Made by a program: the position numbers and the translations under genes
Part shown: positions 1 through 5,417 of the stretch, in pieces
Position numbering within the stretch: position 1 is the first letter of the stretch
Layout: each line of letters starts with the position of its first letter
Assembly: GCA_031276365.1 (NCBI GenBank)
Contig: JAISNG010000060.1
Coordinates: 1-7,823 of the forward strand
Length of the DNA stretch: 7,823 nucleotides
Direction of reading: 5' to 3'
Source: Campylobacteraceae bacterium
Lineage (GTDB): Bacteria > Campylobacterota > Campylobacteria > Campylobacterales > Campylobacteraceae
The notes under the pieces: generated by a model
What the model was told of the DNA's origin: nothing
The model's database searches: none
The model's input: only the letters and a program-made list of their open reading frames with translations

Positions 1-324
1 TTTTATATCCTTTGCTCTTTTTAATGCCAAATCAATCTCATTCTTTGGCGTCTTTTGCGACTTTTTGATAAAACCGTTAAGTAAAATCATATATCCACTC
101 ATTACGACAAAGATAACCCTTGCTATTTTTCCATCAGATATACTGCTCCTAACTTCATACAATTTACCTTCTAATTTTCTACATACAGGCATACCGATAG
201 GAAAGCCGTACTCTACTGTCTTAATATCTTCGCCAATCTTTTTTCTATCAATCTTGTCTAAAGAGTATAACCTCTCTTGGACAGGCTTTTTGCCGTTTTC
301 GGTTTCGTAAAATAGAGCGGTAAT
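1..324 (-). CDS. HigB/RelE-type toxin, phage Gp49-like family (partial at the window edge)
   Basis: The minus strand is open for 108 codons from 324 to base 1 with no stop, so the 3' end lies outside the window. The protein reads ITALFYETENGKKPVQERLY at its start, with KLEGKLYEVRSS at about residues 50-61 and LLNGFIKKSQKTPKNEI at about 81-97. This pattern is typical of phage-derived Gp49-like/HigB toxins (RelE fold), ribosome-associated mRNA endonucleases. In this family the toxin is usually followed by an HTH antitoxin (HigA), which would lie left of base 1 and cannot be seen. Family members are about 100-120 residues, so little is missing. The start is odd. An in-frame TAA sits four codons before the conserved ITALFYE, and no ATG, GTG or TTG lies between. 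ATT at 324-322 is the only plausible initiator, with no good Shine-Dalgarno. Either a rare ATT start is used or the start has been lost. The family call is firm; activity is uncertain. Confidence 0.8.
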   Translation of the reverse strand, partial: MTALFYETENGKKPVQERLYSLDKIDRKKIGEDIKTVEYGFPIGMPVCRKLEGKLYEVRSSISDGKIARVIFVVMSGYMILLNGFIKKSQKTPKNEIDLALKRAKDIK

Positions 325-340
325 CTTTTTCGTCGGTTAT

Positions 341-358
341 TGTATCAAAAATGATACA
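341..358. promoter_or_regulatory. Perfect 18-bp palindrome, candidate toxin-antitoxin operator
   Basis: TGTATCA-AAAA-TGATACA has perfect 7-bp arms around a 4-bp centre. It lies about 17 bp upstream of the toxin reading frame on the minus strand, where a HigA-type antitoxin dimer, alone or with its toxin, normally binds to autorepress the operon. The symmetry and position are seen directly. The role as operator is inferred from type II toxin-antitoxin biology. Confidence 0.6.
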
Positions 359-423
359 TAAAGTCAAGAAAAAAGATAAAAAAGATAAAAAATTGAGATT
401 TTTGCAATAAGGATACAAGAGTT

Positions 424-447
424 AAAAAGTGTGCCAAAAAGTGTGCC
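424..447. repeat. 12-bp perfect tandem direct repeat
   Basis: AAAAAGTGTGCC occurs twice back to back (424-435 and 436-447) in non-coding DNA, about 90 bp left of the tRNA-derived sequence. Short direct repeats beside an attachment core are often arm-type sites for the N-terminal domain of a tyrosine integrase. That reading is inference from position. No matching integrase gene is in this part of the window. Confidence 0.55.
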
Positions 448-510
448 AAAAAAGACGAAAAATACCAAGTTCAACCGTACAGTTTAGCTGTTTTTAGCTT
501 GTTTTTGTAA

Positions 511-516
511 TAAAAT
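511..516 (+). promoter_or_regulatory. Possible -10 box upstream of the tRNA-derived sequence
   Basis: TAAAAT follows a T-rich stretch (TTGTTTTTGTAA) and matches the -10 style seen before purM and the small lipoprotein gene here. A start about 7-8 bases downstream would fall at the GG (524-525) that begins the minihelix-like remnant. It may be the surviving promoter of a tRNA gene or chance in AT-rich DNA. Confidence 0.3.
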
Positions 517-523
517 TAAGGCT

Positions 524-566
524 GGCAGTGTTGAGGTCAGGGGTTCGAACCCCCTACACTCCACCA
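524..566 (+). other. tRNA 3'-end remnant (T arm, acceptor strand, CCA); candidate att site
   Basis: A canonical T arm is present: stem AGGGG (539-543), loop TTCGAAC (544-550), stem CCCCT (551-555). It is followed by a 7-nt acceptor 3' strand ACACTCC (556-562), discriminator A (563) and encoded CCA (564-566). A normal tRNA 5' half (acceptor GGAGTGT, D arm, anticodon arm) is absent upstream, so this is not an intact tRNA gene. Many integrases recombine in the 3' half of tRNA genes and leave such a duplicated end at the far edge of the element. The element would then lie to the left, with the toxin gene near its end. Oddly, 524-531 reads GG-C-AGTGT, which could pair with ACACTCC with one bulged C, giving an acceptor plus T-arm minihelix. 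The amino-acid identity cannot be read because the anticodon is missing. Confidence 0.75.
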
Positions 567-642
567 TACAAAAATTCACTAACCTTAAACTCCATGATAT
601 TTTTACATGACTTCGGCAGCCAAAATATTAATCTATTTGCGC

Positions 643-648
643 TAAAAT
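643..648 (+). promoter_or_regulatory. -10 promoter box of the small lipoprotein gene
   Basis: TAAAAT in the context TTTGCGCTAAAATTATA lies 21 bp before the start codon at 670. It matches the CGCTAAAAT context before purM (3538-3546), supporting a shared housekeeping sigma-factor promoter style with little -35 conservation, as known in Campylobacterota. Confidence 0.5.
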
Positions 649-669
649 TATAAAAAAATCAGGACAGAT

Positions 670-801
670 ATGATGAAAAAATTGATTGCTGCGGTTTTTG
701 TATTAGTTGGTGTTGTATTGTCTGGCTGTGCGAATATCTCTGCCGATAACGACATTGATGTTGGCGGACATGTTAGTTACGAATATCAAAAATCATTTTA
801 G
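670..801 (+). CDS. Very small predicted lipoprotein (43 residues)
   Basis: The frame starts ATG ATG AAA AAA and encodes a classical lipoprotein signal: a positively charged start (MMKKL), a hydrophobic run to residue 17, and lipobox LSGC with the lipidated cysteine at residue 20. The mature part is only 24 residues, acidic in its first half (DNDID) and ending YEYQKSF. AGGA at 661-664 is a well-placed ribosome binding site 5 bases before the ATG, and a -10 box lies at 643-648, so expression is plausible. No conserved domain is recognisable. Small lipoproteins of this type include entericidin-like peptides and lysis lipoproteins, but nothing here identifies a specific family. It sits between the tRNA remnant and a long spacer with no gene partner. 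It could also be the surviving N-terminus of a longer outer-membrane lipoprotein. Lipoprotein nature is fairly sure; function is unknown. Confidence 0.65.
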   Translation: MMKKLIAAVFVLVGVVLSGCANISADNDIDVGGHVSYEYQKSF

Positions 802-914
802 ACTTTCAAAAGACTGTTTTTATCGTGGCTTATGTGCGTGTAAACACACTTTTTACATAAAGATAAAAGCGAAAAAATATTCCGATATTATAGCCGAATG
901 TAATATTTTGCGTA

Positions 915-920
915 TATAAT
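915..920 (+). promoter_or_regulatory. TATAAT-like -10 box with no obvious downstream gene
   Basis: The spacer 802-1009 has no supported gene. Its only promoter-like element is TATAAT in the context TTTTGCGTATATAATTTTTG. The next plus-strand DNA is the antisense of the HicB-like gene, so it would drive antisense RNA, an unseen small RNA, or nothing. Confidence 0.2.
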
Positions 921-997
921 TTTTGACAGGTTATTTTAAATTTGCAACAAGCTGTGTAGAGAGCAGATAAAATCATCTCCGCCGAACATTTGGGTTA

Positions 998-1022
998 AGA
1001 GCGATTGTTTTAGTTTCGCTCT
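998..1022 (-). terminator. Weak hairpin at the end of the hicB-like gene
   Basis: AGAGCG (998-1003) and CGCTCT (1017-1022) form a 6-bp stem with a 13-nt loop straddling the stop codon of the minus-strand gene. No U-tract follows on the minus strand, so intrinsic termination is doubtful. Confidence 0.2.
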
Positions 1023-1372
1023 ATCTCTTCCAGTGCGCTTTTTTGTAAAAATGCCGAACGGCTGATGTGCAAAGGCGCAATGTAAGCGTCTATTTTTTTA
1101 AGGGCTGCGGCATTTACGGAGATGTTTATTCTCACAGCTTTTTCATGTTCGTTTGGTTCAGTGATATGCTGTTTTTTTTCAATTGCGGATTTGATATACT
1201 CTACAAAAGCTTCTCTTACGCTGTATATCGCTTCGCTTGCACTTTCGCCTTCTGCTGTTACGACCTTGAAGTCTCTATAGTGCGCAACCCAATTGTTTCT
1301 ATCATCTTTTTTTGTTCTTTTGATGACTATTTCATAATCCAAGTCCATGTAATAACTTAAATCTTTTTGCAT
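1010..1372 (-). CDS. HicB-like antitoxin with C-terminal ribbon-helix-helix, no hicA nearby
   Basis: This 120-residue protein has two parts. Residues about 12-75 (YEIVIKR... WVAHYRDF... AEGESASEAIYSVREAFVEYI) match the HicB partial RNase-H-like fold that neutralises the HicA mRNA-interferase toxin. Residues about 79-120 (AVRINISVNAAALKKIDAYI... SRSAFLQKSALEEI) look like a CopG/Arc-type ribbon-helix-helix that would bind DNA and autoregulate. ATG at 1372 has AAGGGG six bases upstream; an internal Met9 lacks such a site. HicA (about 60 residues, usually adjacent) is absent on both sides: the upstream spacer to the glucosaminidase gene is only 56 bp, and the downstream 200 bp hold no HicA-like frame. 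It is therefore a solitary antitoxin, either a relic of a lost pair or a stand-alone regulator. The HicB assignment is good; the current role is unknown. Confidence 0.75.
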   Translation of the reverse strand: MQKDLSYYMDLDYEIVIKRTKKDDRNNWVAHYRDFKVVTAEGESASEAIYSVREAFVEYIKSAIEKKQHITEPNEHEKAVRINISVNAAALKKIDAYIAPLHISRSAFLQKSALEEIERN

Positions 1373-1428
1373 TACCAGCCCCTTTCAGCAGTCTATACAC
1401 AAATCATACATAAAATAAGATTAATTAT

Positions 1429-2145
1429 TTATAAAGAATCGTATTTTGTAAGCTCATTGTTTATCATTATACTACGCAATAGATTGACATACTGCTCACG
1501 TGTCTGCGAATAGTTGAGCATTTTTGAACTTGCGGTAAGCCCGTCAAATTCATCTCCAAGCAAAAAACGCAGACTTCTGAAGTCTTCATATGCGTTGTTG
1601 CGGTTGAGATTTAGCATATAAGAGTTTACAGACTCTTGTACAGAGCCAAAAACCCTAATCTTATGCGTTTTCCCATCTTCTCTTTGTGTGGGCACAAGAC
1701 CGTTTGTTGTGCTGTACGTCCACTGTCCGAATGCATTTTTAGCCTCTTTGAAAAATCTGCTTTTGCCCCAGCCTGTTTCTACAGCTGCCTGCGTAAGAGC
1801 CAACGATATTGGAACGGGTGCCACTTTTGCCTTGAAAGCTTTTGCGTCCTGAATGGAGCTTATATTATATTTTTTCGCCAAAGCATAAATAACCTCCAGC
1901 GTTTTGTTGTCAACAGACTCCAAATTTCCGCTGTTTTGAAAAGCTTCAAAAAAATCGTCAATAATTTTGCGTTCCAAAGCGATATTTTCATTAGCCTTTT
2001 TGATAAGCGGCAGCATACGCGTTATAAACTCTTTTTTTTGAGATATGCTGTTTTTTATCTTGAAAAAATCTTCCGTAAATGTTTCTGCGCCAAGTATCGT
2101 GAATCCAAAAGCGCACAACAATAGTAGTTTAGCTGCAAATTTCAT
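1429..2145 (-). CDS. Periplasmic Bax/FlgJ-like peptidoglycan glucosaminidase
   Basis: This 238-residue protein has a signal peptide (MKFAAKLLLLCAFGFTILGA, cleavage near residue 20), so it acts in the periplasm. The catalytic glucosaminidase domain (GH73-related, as in E. coli Bax and the FlgJ C-terminus) covers about residues 105-232. The signature is ALTQAAVETGWGKSRF, with the probable catalytic Glu at 123, then NAFGQWTY at 137-144. Residues 23-100 are largely helical with no recognised domain. The family cleaves the N-acetylglucosaminyl-beta-1,4-N-acetylmuramyl bond in peptidoglycan. The start codon lies inside the end of dapF (17-nt overlap) with GAGGAA just upstream, so translation is probably coupled. 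Pairing with dapF, which supplies a peptidoglycan precursor, fits a cell-wall role. It lacks FlgJ's rod-binding N-terminal half, so it is better called Bax-like. The family is confident; the physiological substrate is not. Confidence 0.85.
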   Translation of the reverse strand: MKFAAKLLLLCAFGFTILGAETFTEDFFKIKNSISQKKEFITRMLPLIKKANENIALERKIIDDFFEAFQNSGNLESVDNKTLEVIYALAKKYNISSIQDAKAFKAKVAPVPISLALTQAAVETGWGKSRFFKEAKNAFGQWTYSTTNGLVPTQREDGKTHKIRVFGSVQESVNSYMLNLNRNNAYEDFRSLRFLLGDEFDGLTASSKMLNYSQTREQYVNLLRSIMINNELTKYDSL

Positions 2146-2902
2146 CTATTTCCTCGTTAAAATTAAGATTTGCTGTAAATATAAATTTTACTCTTCCTTT
2201 GAATACTATTTTTTCTCCTTTCATACATAAAAAGAGAGGCTCTTTGCTTTTTGGTATTACGCTCACTTTGCGTGCCGCAAGACCCAAATTAAAAGCCGTG
2301 AAAAATGCCGCCGCCATGCCTGTTCCGCAGGCGAGAGTTTCATCTTCCACACCGCGTTCATAAGTGCGCACAAACAGCCTGTTAGGGTTTTCAATAGTCA
2401 TAAAATTTACATTTGCATTGCAATTATAGCGTATTTTTTGCGCAATGTCCAAATCAAACATATTGTAATCATTAACAATTGTTACTACATGCGGCACTCC
2501 TGTATCGTATGAATGCCATGTAAAGCCGAATTTTTCGAATGATTCGGAGATTTTTTTCGGTTTTGTCAGCTCTACTTCCGCGATATCTCCGTCAACTTTT
2601 GCGTTTATAACGCCCGCACCAGTTAAAAAACGCATGGATTTTGGCGCGATGTTATTGACAAACGCGTAATGAGCGCATGCTCTTGAACCGTTGCCGCACA
2701 TGGAAGCAGTACTGCCGTCGCTGTTGTAAAACTGCCATTCAAAATCGTATCTGCTGTTTGGCGTCAATACAATCAATCCGTCCGCGCCCACGCCTTCATG
2801 CCTGTTGCAGAGTATTCGGGCTAATTTTGAACGGTCTTTCTTCTCTTTAGAGGCAAATATTATAAAATCATTTCCGTTCGCGCTATATTTGCTTACTTGC
2901 AT
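2129..2902 (-). CDS. dapF: Diaminopimelate epimerase
   Basis: DapF interconverts LL- and meso-diaminopimelate without cofactor in the cytoplasm, the step before lysine and the peptidoglycan cross-linking residue. The protein is 257 residues, slightly shorter than the usual 270-280. The two catalytic cysteines are visible: Cys69 in MCGNGSRAC and Cys192 in ETLACGTG, the acid/base pair on the two half-domains. Other hallmarks are the N-terminal SANGNDFIIF (7-16), GVGADGLIVL (37-46), TGVPHVV (134-140) and ERGVEDETLACGTG (182-195). ATG at 2902 lies inside the end of coaE (20-nt overlap), with AAAGGA a few bases before it, and the 3' end overlaps the glucosaminidase gene. This indicates one transcript with coupled translation. 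The identification is secure. Confidence 0.96.
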   Translation of the reverse strand: MQVSKYSANGNDFIIFASKEKKDRSKLARILCNRHEGVGADGLIVLTPNSRYDFEWQFYNSDGSTASMCGNGSRACAHYAFVNNIAPKSMRFLTGAGVINAKVDGDIAEVELTKPKKISESFEKFGFTWHSYDTGVPHVVTIVNDYNMFDLDIAQKIRYNCNANVNFMTIENPNRLFVRTYERGVEDETLACGTGMAAAFFTAFNLGLAARKVSVIPKSKEPLFLCMKGEKIVFKGRVKFIFTANLNFNEEIDEICS

Positions 2903-3482
2903 ATTTTTCCTTTAAAAAATTTATAAATTTTTCAACCTCTTTTTGCAGATGCGCCAAATCTTTGGAGTTGTCTATCACGATATCAGCCATTGCTTTTTTC
3001 TGCTCAATATCAATCTGTGCTACAAGCCTTGTTTCGGCTTCCTCTTTACTTAGTCTGTCTCTTTGCATCATACGTTTTATCTGCTCATTTTTAGGCGTAT
3101 AAACAACCGCACAAAGCGCACTTTTATAAACTCCTTTCTTTTCAAAAAAAAGAGGAATATCCACGATAAAGAGCTTATTTTGTTTTTTAAACTGCGTGGC
3201 TTTTTGCTCTATCGCTTTATATATGTCATCATGTAATATCCGCTCCAAAGCCTCCATCTTTTTTTTATCGTTAAAAACCAGCGCTCCTAGTTTTTTTCTT
3301 TGAACTCTGCCATCTTCTATAAATTCATCTCCAAAAATCTCCGCGATTTTATCGGCTTTTTTGTCCAGTATCTCATGTGCTGTCTTATCGGCGTCTATGA
3401 GTTCAAAACCATGTTCAAGCGCTATTTTGCCGACACTGCTTTTGCCGCTTGCTATGCCGCCTGTGAGTACGATATACTTCAT
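2883..3482 (-). CDS. coaE: Dephospho-CoA kinase
   Basis: CoaE phosphorylates the 3'-hydroxyl of dephospho-CoA with ATP, the last step of coenzyme A synthesis, in the cytoplasm. The 199-residue length is normal. The P-loop is GGIASGKSS at residues 8-16, followed by LIDADKTAHEI (29-39) with the conserved Asp pair of the substrate site. VDIPLFFEK (107-115) and the lid region QRDRLSKEEAETRL (140-153) follow, then ADIVIDNS (166-173), a usual closing motif. ATG at 3482 precedes LTGGIASGKS at the normal distance. Upstream is only a weak GGAC-type ribosome site, and TATAAA-like boxes on the minus strand within 3511-3530 could be the promoter. It is the first gene of the minus-strand cluster, divergent from purM across an 88-bp spacer. 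The identification is secure. Confidence 0.95.
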   Translation of the reverse strand: MKYIVLTGGIASGKSSVGKIALEHGFELIDADKTAHEILDKKADKIAEIFGDEFIEDGRVQRKKLGALVFNDKKKMEALERILHDDIYKAIEQKATQFKKQNKLFIVDIPLFFEKKGVYKSALCAVVYTPKNEQIKRMMQRDRLSKEEAETRLVAQIDIEQKKAMADIVIDNSKDLAHLQKEVEKFINFLKEKYASKQI

Positions 3483-3540
3483 GAGTGTCCGTCGCGCCTT
3501 TTTTCGGGAAAAATTTATACGGATTTTATCATTTTTTCGC

Positions 3541-3546
3541 TAAAAT
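3541..3546 (+). promoter_or_regulatory. -10 box of the purM operon
   Basis: TAAAAT in the context TTTTTTCGCTAAAATCGC lies 24 bp before the purM start, and a ribosome binding site GAGGAA (3559-3564) sits 6 bases before the ATG. The 88-bp spacer must hold promoters for both purM and coaE, so the two could interfere with each other. Confidence 0.55.
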
Positions 3547-3570
3547 CGCTACATTTTTGAGGAATAATTT

Positions 3571-4569
3571 ATGAATGAAACAATCAGTTATAAAGAAGCA
3601 GGCGTAGATATAGACGCGGGTAATAAATTTGTAGAAAACATAAAACCGATAGTCAAATCCACATTTAACAAAAATGTTATTGGCGGCATAGGTTCGTTTA
3701 CAGGCGCGTATGAATTGCCTGACGGATATAAAAAACCAGTTATCTTAAGTACGACGGACGGTGTAGGAACGAAGCTGCGGCTTGCTATAGAATCAAAAAA
3801 ACTTGACACAGTCGGCATAGATCTTGTGGCAATGTGTGTAAATGATTTGATATGCAACTTTGCAACGCCAATGGTTTTTTTGGATTATTACGCAACGGGA
3901 AAATTGGACATTGAAGCGTCTTTGGAAATTGTAAAGGGTATTGCGCAAGGTTGTGTACGGGCTGAAACGGCTCTTATTGGCGGTGAAACTGCCGAAATGC
4001 CTGGCATGTATCATGGAGACGATTTTGATTTGGCAGGATTTGCGGTTGGCGTAGCCGAAAAAGATGAGATAGACAGAAACACAAAAATAAAAACAGGAGA
4101 TGTTCTTGTTGCACTTCCAAGTTCAGGCATTCACTCTAACGGCTACTCTTTGGTGCGAAAGATATTTTTTGACAAATTGAAGATGAAACTTGACGAACCG
4201 TTTGGTGAAAATACACTTATAGAAACTCTACTTGAACCTACACGCATATATGTGAAAACGTTTAAATTGCTAAAGCCGTATATTAACGCACTTGCGCATA
4301 TTACGGGCGGCGGTATTGTGGAAAATCTGCCGCGCGTTTTGCCTTTAGGCATGCAAGCAAGAGTTTATAAAAGCAATATAAAAACTCTGCCTGTGTTTGA
4401 ATTTTTGAGAAAATATGTGAGCGAAGAGGAGATGTACCGCACGTTTAACATGGGTGTTGGCATGGTTTTGGTGGTAAATCCTTTGAATATAGATACGGTA
4501 CTTGCTCAAACAGACGGATATGTTATAGGCGAGATTTCGGGCGGCGAGCATAAAGTGCTGATGATTTAG
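3571..4569 (+). CDS. purM: Phosphoribosylformylglycinamidine cyclo-ligase (AIR synthetase)
   Basis: PurM closes the imidazole ring of FGAM with ATP to give aminoimidazole ribonucleotide, the fifth step of purine synthesis, in the cytoplasm. The 332-residue length is usual. Motifs in order are LSTTDGVGTKLRLA (59-72), GIDLVAMCVNDL (82-93), LIGGETAEMPGMY (135-147), GDVLVALPSSGIHSNGYSLV (176-195) and AHITGGGIVENLPRVLP (242-258). All are signatures of the ATP-binding and dimer regions of the PurM superfamily. The start is supported by GAGGAA six bases upstream. It heads a plus-strand run with a secreted protein 3 bp downstream and then the dsb genes. There is no obvious pathway link; this may be simple co-transcription. 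The identification is secure. Confidence 0.97.
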   Translation: MNETISYKEAGVDIDAGNKFVENIKPIVKSTFNKNVIGGIGSFTGAYELPDGYKKPVILSTTDGVGTKLRLAIESKKLDTVGIDLVAMCVNDLICNFATPMVFLDYYATGKLDIEASLEIVKGIAQGCVRAETALIGGETAEMPGMYHGDDFDLAGFAVGVAEKDEIDRNTKIKTGDVLVALPSSGIHSNGYSLVRKIFFDKLKMKLDEPFGENTLIETLLEPTRIYVKTFKLLKPYINALAHITGGGIVENLPRVLPLGMQARVYKSNIKTLPVFEFLRKYVSEEEMYRTFNMGVGMVLVVNPLNIDTVLAQTDGYVIGEISGGEHKVLMI

Positions 4570-4572
4570 GAC

Positions 4573-4956
4573 ATGAGAGTTTTTTTGTTGTGTATATTTA
4601 TGTTTGCACTTGCTGCCGATAACAGTTCGGACAATTTGACAAAAGCGCTCTATTCGGATAACTTAAGCTTAGGCGTTATTGACCAGCAGGGTATTTTTTT
4701 TAAAAAATATCCGACATTGGAACAGAACAATGAGAGTTTTATGAGTTTTAGGACAGGAGCGTTTCGCTTTACGGGAGTTGGGATCTTGGAGTCCAACCAC
4801 AATCCAACGCTTATAGATGTCAAAGACCCTGCTTTTATGTTCAATATAAAACTAAGCGGCGATAATTTGGAAATTGGCGGCGGCATAAGAGATTTGAATA
4901 TCGGCGACTGGACTGATATCATGAGTGAAACTGTAAGCAAAAAAGAGAAAAAGTAG
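4573..4956 (+). CDS. Secreted protein of unknown function downstream of purM
   Basis: I do not recognise this 127-residue protein. A signal peptide is clear (MRVFLLCIFMFALAA, probable cleavage near residue 15), so it is exported to the periplasm or beyond. The mature part has no cysteines, which argues against it being a simple substrate of the dsb genes downstream. It contains glycine- and beta-strand-rich stretches (TGAFRFTGVGILESN, residues 61-75; LEIGGGIRDLNIGDW, residues 99-113) and ends in a basic SKKEKK tail. The ATG lies 3 bp after the purM stop, with AGGA overlapping that stop unusually close to the start, so re-initiation by terminating ribosomes is likely. The next gene starts 39 bp downstream. 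Position before disulfide enzymes suggests an envelope role, but no function is assigned. Confidence 0.75.
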   Translation: MRVFLLCIFMFALAADNSSDNLTKALYSDNLSLGVIDQQGIFFKKYPTLEQNNESFMSFRTGAFRFTGVGILESNHNPTLIDVKDPAFMFNIKLSGDNLEIGGGIRDLNIGDWTDIMSETVSKKEKK

Positions 4957-4957
4957 A

Positions 4958-4984
4958 TATAAAATGTGTATAAAAATTGATACA
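4958..4984 (+). promoter_or_regulatory. Promoter-like and operator-like spacer before the dsb genes
   Basis: This short spacer carries TATAAAAT (4958-4965) and TGTATAAAAATTGATACA (4967-4984). The second matches the toxin palindrome at 341-358 at 16 of 18 positions and ends 11 bp before the dsbB-like start codon. It could let the dsb genes be transcribed separately from purM, with a repressor site over the promoter. Evidence is sequence likeness only. Confidence 0.3.
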
Positions 4985-4995
4985 ACAGGCAAATT

Positions 4996-5415
4996 ATGAG
5001 AGAGAATAAGACATTATGGCTGATAATGTTCTTTGCATGGGTTGTTGCCCTCAGCGCGACGTTAGGAAGTCTCTTCTTCAGTCAGATAATGGGTTTTCCT
5101 CCATGTACGATGTGTTGGTATCAGCGGATATGCATGTATCCTTTGGTCGTTATATTTTTAATAGGACTTGTCAAGTATGACAAAAATGCCGTTCTTTATG
5201 CCGCGCCTCTTGCCGTCATAGGCTGGGGCTGGGCGTTTTATCATACGCTTTTGATACTTGATATTATTACAGAAGAGATTGCCCCGTGTATGCTTGGCAT
5301 TCCGTGCTCTACGAGATATTTGGATTGGTTTGGATTTTTGGATATACCGATGCTCTCTTTGGCGGCATTTACGCTGATAGGCATCAGTCTGATAATTTTT
5401 TATAAAAAGGCTTAA
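4996..5415 (+). CDS. DsbB/BdbC-family disulfide bond formation membrane protein
   Basis: DsbB-type proteins sit in the inner membrane, reoxidise a periplasmic DsbA partner and pass electrons to quinone. This 139-residue version is short, like BdbC. Four membrane segments fit at about residues 8-29, 45-60, 66-90 and 115-136. The first periplasmic loop carries PPCTMCWYQRICMYP with Cys37 and Cys40; Arg44 aligns with the quinone-site Arg48 of E. coli DsbB. The second loop carries the other cysteine pair, Cys98 and Cys104 (APCMLGIPC), giving the four cysteines needed for electron transfer. The gene ends 2 bp before the first DsbA-like gene, which strongly implies they work together. It is not the larger fused DsbI type. 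Family and mechanism are confident; the specific gene name is left open. Confidence 0.9.
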   Translation: MRENKTLWLIMFFAWVVALSATLGSLFFSQIMGFPPCTMCWYQRICMYPLVVIFLIGLVKYDKNAVLYAAPLAVIGWGWAFYHTLLILDIITEEIAPCMLGIPCSTRYLDWFGFLDIPMLSLAAFTLIGISLIIFYKKA

Positions 5416-5417
5416 AG

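Noticed and set aside
65..310. Plus-strand 81-codon open frame
   Set aside because: It is antisense to the HigB-like toxin, whose minus-strand translation has clear family motifs.
481..566. A complete tRNA gene
   Set aside because: No GGAGTGT 5' acceptor strand, D arm or anticodon stem can be placed upstream; the would-be anticodon stem strands (TAAGG and TGTTG) do not pair.
829..861. Imperfect inverted repeat TTATGT ... ACATAA with an inner GTGT/ACAC
   Set aside because: The stem is short and interrupted; nearby T-runs are not placed as a terminator. AT-rich DNA gives many such pairs.
707..919. Plus-strand 70-codon open frame overlapping the small lipoprotein
   Set aside because: It overlaps the lipoprotein frame, which has a ribosome site, signal peptide and lipobox; this frame has none and its product looks random.
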